A stretch of 9,192 nucleotides of DNA, taken from JANQLC01 sp036881805. Its GTDB lineage: Bacteria; Bacteroidota; Bacteroidia; Flavobacteriales; JANQLC01. Positions 1 through 6,184 of this stretch are shown here, piece after piece. Positions within the stretch are counted from its first letter, which is position 1; every line of letters starts with the position of its first letter. Under the pieces are notes generated by a model. It had not been told where the DNA came from. It made no database searches and was given only the letters and a program-made list of their open reading frames with translations. The position numbers and the translations under genes are program-made. The stretch is from contig JBAJNK010000028.1 in the NCBI GenBank assembly GCA_036881805.1, positions 1 to 9,192 of the forward strand, read 5' to 3'.

Positions 1-54
1 CAAATCATTTCACAAAAATGACTACCTTTTGCGATAAAAAAACACGCACCGACC

Positions 55-1854
55 ATGAGGTCTATGCCCCTAGCCGAGGTTGTGCTGCTCTCATTGGTGT
101 CCGCTTCCGCTGGTTGTGTAAAAGATAGCCATTTCAGCACACCTCCTTTGGATTGCCAAGCGCCGGTACAGGCTAATACCACGCTTACAGAATTCTTAGC
201 ATCTTACTCGGGCGGGCTTAAAGCCATCGATGGGGACCTGACATTTTCCGCTTATGTGATCTCGAGCGACAAAGCCGGAAACTTTTACAAAGCACTCCAC
301 CTTCAGGGCGTTCCGTTCGATCCGAAGGGCAGCGGTATTGAAATCGATATGGATGCGACCGACCTGTATTTAGACTATCCGGTAGGCGCCAAATTGCTCG
401 TCGAATCCAAAGGGCTTTACCTGAGCGGGGGGAACGGGGTATTCCGCTTGGGTTATCCATATCGAGACAGCAGGGGCAAGACCCGCGTGGGGCGTATCGA
501 CGCCAACGATATCAATCGGCATATCCATTTCTCCTGTGACCCCGTAACGGCAATCGCACCCGAGGTGTACAACCGCATTGCGGCGGCCAAAGCGGATAAA
601 AATATCAATACCCTAGTTCGGTTGGATGGGGTAGAGTTCAGCGCGCAGGATATCGCCAAAACCTATGCGGACAAAGATCGCGATGCGAATCGATTTCTCA
701 TCGACAAGGCCGGTGACCAACTGGCCTTGCGCAGCAGTCGGTATGCTGATTTTGCACAGCAAAGCTTGCCCGATGGCTCCGGTAGCATCACGGGTGTAAT
801 GGGCAAATACGGTACGAATTTTCAACTCTACATCCGAGACTTATCCGACGTGCAACTCGATAAACCGCGCTTCAAAAATAAAGCCGAATTACTCACCAAA
901 GTGGAAGTGCCCGCTAAAGTCGAAACGCCCACCAAAACTGAAATACCCGCTAAACCCAAAGCATTCACCAAAGCTGAAATACCCACCAAAGCGGAACCAC
1001 CCGCTAAAGCTGAAACGCCTACCAAAGCCAAAAAGCCCACCAAAGTCGAAATAATCGCTAAATTGGAAATGCCTACCAAACCCGAGCCACAAGCCAAAGA
1101 AACCCCTACAGTCAAACCAAAAGCCGAAACACCCGCTAAAGCTGAAACGCATGCCAAGGCCAAAACGCCCGCCAAAGTCTCATATAAAAGCGCAAAACCA
1201 CAGTGTGTGGGTGAATTTACCGGCCCATTTACCAACCTGTGCTACCTGCGGAGTCTCTATCCAGAAAGGGCAGGTGAAATGCTGACAAACAGGAAAATAA
1301 AGGTAATCGTCACCTCCGACATTAGAGGGGGAAATATATACCCGACAAATGCCGCTGTACAGGATCAAACCGCTGGCATTACCCTGCACTTCGATTGCAT
1401 CCCGCTGGCTCGGCTCGATAGCTCGTTGGAGATGCGCTTAGCCGGGGCGACACTCAGCGATTTCCACGGTCAACTCCAAATCAATGTGAGCTGCGAACAA
1501 GTGGAGCATATCGGCATAGAATCCGCAAAACCCAAGGTTATCACGATCGCACAGCTCAATACCAATCAGTACGAAAGCATGCTCGTCCGGTTGGATAACG
1601 TCACCTATACGCACCCCGGCATTCCCTTTTACAGCGGTGATGGCAAAGGCACTGTCCACGAGCTGCGCGACGAGACCGGAACCACTAGGGTTTATGTATT
1701 CAGAGGGGTTGCCTTTGCTTCGGATATCGTTCCCAGTGGAAAGGTGTCCGTTATCGGCAATGCGGGAAGTTACGACGGAAAGGTACAACTGTCGCCCCGC
1801 AATACGTACGACGTGGTCGGGACCAGCGAAGAAAAACCCGGGGATTCTCCCTGA
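55..1854 (+). CDS. Lipoprotein with two DUF5689-type domains and a Lys/Pro-rich repeat linker
   Basis: This is a predicted exported lipoprotein of 599 residues. The N-terminus is a short signal peptide ending in Ser-Ala-Gly-Cys, which makes Cys21 the likely lipidated residue. Residues about 44-275 match the DUF5689 pattern: LTEFLASYSGG, a strand ending VISSDKAGNFYK, then DLYLDYPVGAKL, KGLYL, NTLVRLDGVEF, KTYAD and a closing QLYIRDLSDVQL. Residues 277-374 are a low-complexity linker of six-residue repeats. Residues 384 to about 588 look like a second, divergent DUF5689 half, with VTSDIRGGNIYPTNAAVQD, QYESMLVRLDNVTY and a final QLSPRNTYDVV. The family is typical of Bacteroidota surface lipoproteins and has no established enzymatic activity. 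ATG 55 is the first start after an in-frame stop at 19-21; a second ATG lies at 64. The signal peptide is short on basic residues and has Glu8 at the edge of its hydrophobic part, so the exact start is not certain. No other gene appears to share its transcript. Confidence 0.85.
   Translation: MRSMPLAEVVLLSLVSASAGCVKDSHFSTPPLDCQAPVQANTTLTEFLASYSGGLKAIDGDLTFSAYVISSDKAGNFYKALHLQGVPFDPKGSGIEIDMDATDLYLDYPVGAKLLVESKGLYLSGGNGVFRLGYPYRDSRGKTRVGRIDANDINRHIHFSCDPVTAIAPEVYNRIAAAKADKNINTLVRLDGVEFSAQDIAKTYADKDRDANRFLIDKAGDQLALRSSRYADFAQQSLPDGSGSITGVMGKYGTNFQLYIRDLSDVQLDKPRFKNKAELLTKVEVPAKVETPTKTEIPAKPKAFTKAEIPTKAEPPAKAETPTKAKKPTKVEIIAKLEMPTKPEPQAKETPTVKPKAETPAKAETHAKAKTPAKVSYKSAKPQCVGEFTGPFTNLCYLRSLYPERAGEMLTNRKIKVIVTSDIRGGNIYPTNAAVQDQTAGITLHFDCIPLARLDSSLEMRLAGATLSDFHGQLQINVSCEQVEHIGIESAKPKVITIAQLNTNQYESMLVRLDNVTYTHPGIPFYSGDGKGTVHELRDETGTTRVYVFRGVAFASDIVPSGKVSVIGNAGSYDGKVQLSPRNTYDVVGTSEEKPGDSP
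883..1176 (+). repeat. In-frame 18-bp tandem repeats encoding a P(A/T)KxEx linker
   Basis: Within the DUF5689 lipoprotein, residues 277-374 are about 15 six-residue units and one eight-residue unit (349-356). The general form is x-E-x-P-(A/T)-K, for example VETPTK, AEIPTK, AETPAK and AETHAK. In DNA this is an 18-bp period with an AAA lysine codon closing nearly every unit. The units have diverged, so the array is not freshly amplified. Such Pro/Lys/Glu-rich spacers usually form extended linkers holding domains apart at the cell surface; that role is inferred. The long open frames on the opposite strand here only reflect the repeat composition. Confidence 0.85.
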
Positions 1855-1866
1855 TCTTAAAGTCAT

Positions 1867-2790
1867 TCCGATTTTTCAAACCACCCCCTAGAGCCAACAC
1901 AAAAAAGTGATTCCCCCTCTTAGACCGATTTTTGGACACCCCGAGGAAGAAGAAAAAATAGAACCCCTTTTCAAATTCTCACAAAAGTTCAAAAACAAGG
2001 CGATAAAGTCCTTTTTTAAGACCACCCCAAAGGGAAAAAGCAAAAAACAACTCCCCAGAATAAGCCCGATGTTGCAGGCTATATCCACAGCGGAACCGAA
2101 TCCCAAAAGCCTACTTTTCAAACTGCCAACCGAGAACAAAAAATACCACCCTTTTAAATGCTACACAGAATAAAACTAAAAAATAAGCCCCCTTCTAAAC
2201 TGCCACACAAGAGCAAAAAGATAAGCATCCCCTTTTAAATCACCACAAAGCAGCGGGACAAACACCAGAAAACAACCCCCTTTTTAAACTATCGATGCCC
2301 CACAGGAATGAAAAATAGGACTCGCGCTTCAAATCGACGCACGGGATAAGCGGGTAACAAAAATCAGCGGGGCTCACCGCCTGAAATAAATGCACGACAA
2401 AACCGTTGCAGTCTCAAATAAGAAGCAAAAAACCGCCCTTCAAACTGCCGCGCGTAGAGAAGTACAAAAAATAGCTGCCTCTAAACCGACACCCAGAGGG
2501 AAACGCAAAAAAATAAGTCCCGTTTTTCAGGCTCTCCCATTATAACTGACGCTGGGATTGGAATTTCGCAACTGGAACACAGAACAGGAATAAAAAATAG
2601 CCCCGCTTTAAACCGCCCCTCAGATACAAACACAAAAAGACAAGTCATCCCCTTTTTCAGACTCAACTACCCGATAAACATCAGCTGCGCTGACCACAGG
2701 GATAAATATATAGCAGGAAATCAGCAGGACTCACCACCACAACCCTTTTACCCCCTGTACATACGTAAAAAACACCCCATACTGAAAATG
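1867..2790. repeat. Degenerate tandem array of about 20 units, ~40-42 bp each
   Basis: No convincing gene lies between 1855 and 2844. The stretch repeats one pattern: an A-tract (often CAAAAAATA), a few mixed bases, a run of C, a run of T, then AAAC and a C-rich tail (GCC, ACC). A-tracts begin near 1901, 1953, 1991, 2042, 2105, 2138, 2178, 2215, 2269, 2311, 2359, 2399, 2427, 2466, 2507, 2592, 2634, 2676, 2718 and 2767. Most steps are 37-42 or 48-54 bp, with one double step of 85. Units with the full pattern lie near 2137-2157, 2177-2201, 2465-2488 and 2590-2613. A variant containing AATCAGC(G/A)GG(G/A)CTCACC occurs at about 2362-2378 and 2719-2735. Open frames here on either strand are periodic translations of the repeat, broken by stops, and are not called. 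The pattern was read by eye; copy number and consensus are approximate. Confidence 0.7.
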
Positions 2791-2844
2791 CGCACCCAAC
2801 AGCACAACAGAAGCAATTTGCCTTAGATTGTGTAATTTCGGCGC

Positions 2845-3888
2845 GTGAAGAGAAAATTACGAAAAAGCGCAGGCTTCGGCCTGTTGTCTCTTTTACTGGT
2901 CGCAGCGCTTTCATGCGAGAAAAAGGCGACGGATAAACTACGATTCACCACCAATAGCAGCGAAATTGAAAACAAAATCTATCACTTTGGCGACAGCTTG
3001 GTATTTGCAGTGACCGCCAGAAAGGTAGCATTCGATTCAATCACACTCGAGATCAATGACGACAAAGCGGTAAACGGCAACGCCGCAACGCTCGATAGTG
3101 CCTCCGCCCACTACGGTATCAATGCATTGGTAGCGTCTATATTCTACGAAAATGGCAAGCGATACACCCGCAAGACCTCATTTACCCTGCTTCCAACAAA
3201 AGCGCCAGCACAGGGATCATATCAAATTATCAAAACCTTTCCACACGATACAAACCACTTTACCGAAGGGCTGTCTTTCCGGGATGGCTTTGTGTATGAA
3301 AGTACCGGGGGAAAGGGCGTATCGAAATTAGTCCGATACGCATTAAACGCGGCACAACCGGATGCGGAAGCGGAGTTGGGTAAAAACTACTTTGGTGAAG
3401 GCATAGCACTGGTAGGCGATCTCATCTACCAGCTGACTTACAAGAGTCGAAAAGTGTTGATTTACGACAGGCGAAACCTCCAACGCAAAGGGGCATTAGA
3501 TTACCCGCCCATGCTTTTCGAAGGCTGGGGGATGTATTATCAGAAGCCTTACTTGTTGGTCTCTGACGGATCTTCCAATATTTATTTCTTCGACAAACGA
3601 TTAGTCCTAAAACGGAAAATTCAAGTGAGCACCAATCGGTCTTTGGTCAAAAACATCAACGAGCTGGAAGTGTTTGCGGGTAAAATTTACGCCAACGTTT
3701 GGCAAAGACCTGTTATCTTGGTTATCGATATGGATACAGGCGTGGTAGAAGCTGAAATAAACTTGTCTGATTTGGTCGAAAAGTATAAAAAGGCGGGTGT
3801 ATTGAATGGAATAGCGACGTATGACAAGCATTTACTCATCACGGGAAAAAACTGGGATAAACTCTTTGAGATATCCATTCAGCGGTGA
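2845..3888 (+). CDS. Lipoprotein glutaminyl-peptide cyclotransferase (glutamine cyclotransferase)
   Basis: The 347-residue protein is predicted to convert N-terminal glutamine of peptides to pyroglutamate with release of ammonia, acting in the cell envelope. The signal peptide has a basic start (KRKLRK), a Leu-rich core and the lipobox ALSC, giving Cys24 as the lipidated residue. Residues about 30-120 form a small beta-rich N-terminal domain. The catalytic beta-propeller runs from about 125 to the end. Conserved family blocks are FTEGL 139-143, YES 151-153, YFGEG 182-186, EGWG 226-229, SDGS 240-243, NELE 272-275, ANVW 283-286, LNGIA 320-324 and TGKNW 333-337. The length suits the plant/bacterial-type enzyme plus a lipoprotein extension. 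GTG at 2845 is the only usable start after the in-frame TAA at 2833. No promoter is obvious in the repeat array upstream. The gene converges with the DnaJ-domain gene, leaving one base between stop codons. Confidence 0.9.
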   Translation: MKRKLRKSAGFGLLSLLLVAALSCEKKATDKLRFTTNSSEIENKIYHFGDSLVFAVTARKVAFDSITLEINDDKAVNGNAATLDSASAHYGINALVASIFYENGKRYTRKTSFTLLPTKAPAQGSYQIIKTFPHDTNHFTEGLSFRDGFVYESTGGKGVSKLVRYALNAAQPDAEAELGKNYFGEGIALVGDLIYQLTYKSRKVLIYDRRNLQRKGALDYPPMLFEGWGMYYQKPYLLVSDGSSNIYFFDKRLVLKRKIQVSTNRSLVKNINELEVFAGKIYANVWQRPVILVIDMDTGVVEAEINLSDLVEKYKKAGVLNGIATYDKHLLITGKNWDKLFEISIQR

Positions 3889-3889
3889 G

Positions 3890-4627
3890 TTAAAATCCTC
3901 TTTTTCTTTTAATGTGCTCGTATGCTTGCTGAATCTCTTGGAATCGTTTTTTAGCTTTTGCAACATAAGGATCACCCATAGCGCTCACTTTGTCGGGGTG
4001 GTATTTCTTTACCATCTGCCTATAGGCTGACTTTATCTCCGATTCAGCGGCTGTATGGGAAAGACCTAAAGCCGCATAAGCTGAGGTGGTATCTCTTACG
4101 TAGCGCGCCCGGATATTTTTAAAGTCATAGGCGCTTATATATAAATACCCCGCTATTTTTTGTAAGCATTCGAGTTCTCGCTCATGGATTCGACCATCGG
4201 CCTGGGCAATGCCAAAGAGGTAGTGCATCAATTGCAAACGCATCGGGTGACTCAGCCGAGACTGTACCTGCAACGCTACCTGCCTCAAGGATACCTTATT
4301 TTGTGCAATTATATTTTTAAAGAGCTCGAATAAACGGTTGGCGCGCTCGACACCATAAGTAGTGATAAAATACTGGCGTACGTATTCCAGCTCACGGCGG
4401 GATGTCTGTCCGTCAGCCTTAATCACATAAGCGGAAAGGATTAAGAGACTCACCTCAAAACCAGCTGCTTGCGGGTTGTCGTACCGTACGTGACGGCGAA
4501 AGTCTTTCAAATCTGTTTCCGTGAATCCCGCCATGGCCGAGCCCAGTACAAATCCAATGATACCGCCTACAGGCCCACCAAAGATGGTGCCCAAACCAGC
4601 GCCAATCCATTTAGCCCATTGCTTCAT
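3890..4627 (-). CDS. TerB and DnaJ domain protein (DjlA-like), membrane-associated
   Basis: With the preferred start at 4627 the protein has 245 residues. Residues about 8-32 are a glycine-rich hydrophobic segment (GAGLGTIFGGPVGG), a likely membrane anchor. Residues about 40-160 are a TerB-like helical domain with two acidic motifs, KADGQTSRRE at 70-79 and QADGRIHERE at 142-151. Residues about 184-245 are a C-terminal J domain with the diagnostic HPD at 210-212, followed by a helix and a basic KRKRGF tail. J domains stimulate the ATPase of DnaK, so this is probably a membrane-located DnaK partner like DjlA; its client is unknown. An upstream ATG at 4681 would add 18 residues, but it lies beyond the -7 element at 4634-4641, so the internal Met is preferred. 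The gene is divergent from the bacilliredoxin gene and convergent with the cyclotransferase gene. Confidence 0.85.
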   Translation of the reverse strand: MKQWAKWIGAGLGTIFGGPVGGIIGFVLGSAMAGFTETDLKDFRRHVRYDNPQAAGFEVSLLILSAYVIKADGQTSRRELEYVRQYFITTYGVERANRLFELFKNIIAQNKVSLRQVALQVQSRLSHPMRLQLMHYLFGIAQADGRIHERELECLQKIAGYLYISAYDFKNIRARYVRDTTSAYAALGLSHTAAESEIKSAYRQMVKKYHPDKVSAMGDPYVAKAKKRFQEIQQAYEHIKRKRGF

Positions 4628-4633
4628 AAGCAG

Positions 4634-4641
4634 CAAAATTA
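4634..4641 (-). promoter_or_regulatory. Possible -7 promoter element for the TerB/DnaJ gene
   Basis: On the minus strand this reads TAATTTTG, an exact match to the Bacteroidota -7 element TAnnTTTG. Only six bases separate it from the preferred start codon at 4627, implying a very short or absent leader. No -33 TTTG is seen at the expected distance, so the call is tentative. Confidence 0.4.
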
Positions 4642-4651
4642 AAATAATATG

Positions 4652-4659
4652 TATATTTG
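4652..4659 (+). promoter_or_regulatory. Possible -7 promoter element for the bacilliredoxin gene
   Basis: TATATTTG matches TAnnTTTG and ends 33 bases before the ATG at 4693. No clear -33 TTTG is present 17-20 bases upstream. It lies 10 bases from the oppositely oriented element at 4634-4641, so the two divergent promoters would overlap. Confidence 0.45.
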
Positions 4660-4692
4660 TAGGCGACTCATGTTGAATCAAAAAGCAAGACT

Positions 4693-5103
4693 ATGTATCC
4701 TCCTGAAATGGTAGCACCCATGAAATCCGAGCTTATCGAAAGTGGATTTGAAGAATTACACAACGCTGAATCGGTAAATCATTTTCTCTCGCGAAGCGGC
4801 ACCGCCTTGTTGGTGGTTAACTCCGTCTGTGGCTGTGCAGCGGGTAGTGCGCGCCCAGGTGTATTGCAATCGCTAAATCAGCCGAAAAAGCCAGCGCATT
4901 TGGGAACCGTATTCGCCGGTGTAGATCGAGAGGCCACACAAACCGCTCGTGAAAATATGTCGCCTTTTCCACCTTCTTCTCCTTGTATAGCCTTGTTTAA
5001 AGAAGGAAAATTGGTACACATGGTCGAACGCCACCACATTGAAGGTCGTACAGCAGCCGCACTGGCCGAAAACTTAAAACAGGCTTACGACGAGTATTGT
5101 TGA
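4693..5103 (+). CDS. BrxA/BrxB-family bacilliredoxin (YphP/YqiW, DUF1094)
   Basis: The 136-residue protein matches this thioredoxin-fold family along its whole length. It starts MYPPEMVAPM, has the redox motif Cys46-Gly-Cys48 in VVNSVCGCAAGSARP, then HLGTVFAGVD, FPPSSPCIALFKEGKLVHM, the ERHHIEGR segment and a terminal AYDEYC. In Bacillus the family removes bacillithiol from mixed disulfides on cytoplasmic proteins using the CGC motif. Whether this organism makes bacillithiol cannot be told from the window, so a more general thiol-disulfide role is possible. Extra cysteines lie in the PSSPC segment and at the last residue. The start at 4693 reproduces the family N-terminus, so later in-frame ATGs at 4708 and 4720 are less likely. 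It is divergent from the TerB/DnaJ gene, and a possible terminator lies about 255 bases downstream. Confidence 0.93.
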   Translation: MYPPEMVAPMKSELIESGFEELHNAESVNHFLSRSGTALLVVNSVCGCAAGSARPGVLQSLNQPKKPAHLGTVFAGVDREATQTARENMSPFPPSSPCIALFKEGKLVHMVERHHIEGRTAAALAENLKQAYDEYC

Positions 5104-5249
5104 GGTTGTGAGAAAAAGAAACGGTTTCGAGAAATCTTTGTACACCCACAATATAAACCCGATTGTAAAATCGATAAGCCTCATCCCGCCTCTTTGTCAG
5201 CGAATAGATCATTCATAGTAAACAGAAAAGACAAGCCGATTGCGCTCGA

Positions 5250-5369
5250 TTACAAATCCATTCGCCAGCCGACGCCTATCCAAATAGGGAAAAATTCAAT
5301 CCCCATAGCCACACGCTTAGCGAGATAGCCACCCGATATGTGATTCAAGTCGTGAACACCGGATATCAT
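5250..5369 (-). pseudogene. Short reading frame resembling the C-terminal end of an outer-membrane protein
   Basis: The frame encodes 39 residues, from ATG at 5369 to TAA at 5250. Its second half alternates hydrophobic and polar or glycine residues and is aromatic-rich (GIEFFPIWIGVGWRMDL), like the last strands of an outer-membrane beta-barrel. The frame stays open upstream of the ATG to a stop about 80 bases away, but that part is AT-rich and not protein-like. It could be the 3' remnant of a lost gene, a genuine small protein (AAAGGAAA lies just upstream of the ATG), or chance. I do not recognise a family. Confidence 0.25.
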
Positions 5370-5379
5370 ATCCGTTTTT
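5360..5379 (+). terminator. Possible intrinsic terminator downstream of the bacilliredoxin gene
   Basis: CGGATA and TATCCG form a 6-bp stem with loop TCA, directly followed by five T. The stem is short and only half GC, and the site is about 255 bases past the bacilliredoxin stop, which would imply a long 3' untranslated region. It also overlaps the start of the minus-strand reading frame at 5250-5369. Confidence 0.45.
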
Positions 5380-5729
5380 CCTTTATATAATATTTTTATG
5401 TATATGATAATAGCTTGTCGAAAGGTGGTAGAACTTTTCTATCCGAATCTTGCTTTTTTGGTTATCAACATCTTTTAAAGGTTTTTACTTTAATCAAGTT
5501 TCTCATCTATAATTTCTTAGTCTGTTTTATATGCGATTTTATACGAGGGTTAACACCTGATTTTTGATAAATAATCGGCTCTTTTATTGTTTGAAACCGA
5601 GCTGTTCTGGTTTGAAAGGGACTGATAATTTTCAGCTTATCGCCTTGCTTGTCAGCAGATTTTTTTCATTGGAAAATGATTGCGAACTTTGCAACTAAAC
5701 TTATCACTTTTTATCAGAAGATATGATTT

Positions 5730-5737
5730 TATATTTG
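5730..5737 (+). promoter_or_regulatory. Likely -7 promoter element of rpiB-holB
   Basis: TATATTTG matches TAnnTTTG. It ends five bases before the ATG at 5743, so transcription should start at or very near the start codon. At the -33 position there is only a T-run (5708-5712), not a clear TTTG. Confidence 0.5.
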
Positions 5738-5742
5738 TCGAT

Positions 5743-6174
5743 ATGAAGATTTCTATCGGTGCGGATCATGCTGGTTATGGATACAAGAAAAAGGTAATCG
5801 ATCATTTGCTGAAGTGCGGTGTTGAGGTGATTGATCACGGTACCAACAGTCTCAACAGTGTGGATTATCCCGACTATATACATCCGGTGGCTGATGACGT
5901 AGAGCAAGGCCGTGTCGACTTGGGTATTGTCGCCTGTGGTAGTGGAAATGGTGCTGCTATGACGGCAAATAAACACCCCCTCGTGCGCGCTGCTTTGGCT
6001 TGGACTCCTGAGTTGGCGGTCTTGGCCCGCGCGCATAACGATGCCAATGTACTGAGTATCCCGGCTCGCTTTGTCGCTGAATGCGATCTGCTCGGCATTG
6101 TGGATGCCTATCTCGGTTCGCGATTTCAAGGGGGACGCCACCAACGCCGGGTAGCCAAGATTCCTTTGAGTTGA
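5743..6174 (+). CDS. rpiB: Ribose-5-phosphate isomerase B
   Basis: The protein interconverts ribose 5-phosphate and ribulose 5-phosphate in the non-oxidative pentose phosphate pathway, in the cytoplasm. It has 143 residues, normal for RpiB. Family marks are the N-terminal IGADHAGY (residues 5-12), DYPDY at 41-45, the catalytic-cysteine loop CGSGNG at 65-70, RAALAW at 82-87, the HNDANVL block at 98-104 and PARF at 107-110. The related LacA/LacB galactose-6-phosphate isomerases are less likely because the active-site cysteine and the HND block are kept. The frame is open back to 5680, but the MKISIGADHAGY start at 5743 fits the family, and the extra codons overlap the -7 element. It probably forms an operon with holB, 10 bases downstream. 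Confidence 0.95.
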   Translation: MKISIGADHAGYGYKKKVIDHLLKCGVEVIDHGTNSLNSVDYPDYIHPVADDVEQGRVDLGIVACGSGNGAAMTANKHPLVRAALAWTPELAVLARAHNDANVLSIPARFVAECDLLGIVDAYLGSRFQGGRHQRRVAKIPLS

Positions 6175-6184
6175 ATTTATCCAG

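Larger units (their letters stand above)
5104..5742. other. AT-rich gap between the bacilliredoxin gene and rpiB
   Basis: No full-length gene is supported in these 639 bases. The first half has near-genic composition and contains a short minus-strand reading frame at 5250-5369 and a hairpin with a T-run at 5360-5379. The second half (about 5380-5700) is very AT-rich, with many stops in all frames. The promoter-like TATATTTG of rpiB lies at 5730-5737. No RNA gene is recognised. Confidence 0.6.

Noticed and set aside
828..1235. Long minus-strand open frame rich in Gly, Ala, Val and Leu opposite the lipoprotein linker
   Set aside because: It is the mirror of the 18-bp coding repeats; the plus-strand gene has the signal peptide and recognisable domains.
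1888..2173. Open frames on both strands in the repeat region (83 and 88 codons)
   Set aside because: They are periodic translations of the degenerate array, with no start context, and they break at stops and frame changes between units.
1867..2790. CRISPR array
   Set aside because: The units are degenerate over their whole length, spacing is uneven, there are no unique spacers between exact repeats, and no cas gene is nearby.
4628..4681. N-terminal extension of the TerB/DnaJ protein from ATG 4681
   Set aside because: The extra 18 codons cover the -7 element, and the Met at 4627 gives a normal membrane-anchor N-terminus.
5462..5470. DnaA-box-like TTATCAACA as a sign of a replication origin
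   Set aside because: Only a single near-match, with no cluster of boxes and no dnaA or other origin-associated gene nearby.
5680..5742. Upstream extension of rpiB
   Set aside because: RpiB proteins begin at the MKI-IGADHAG segment; the extra codons overlap the promoter-like TATATTTG.
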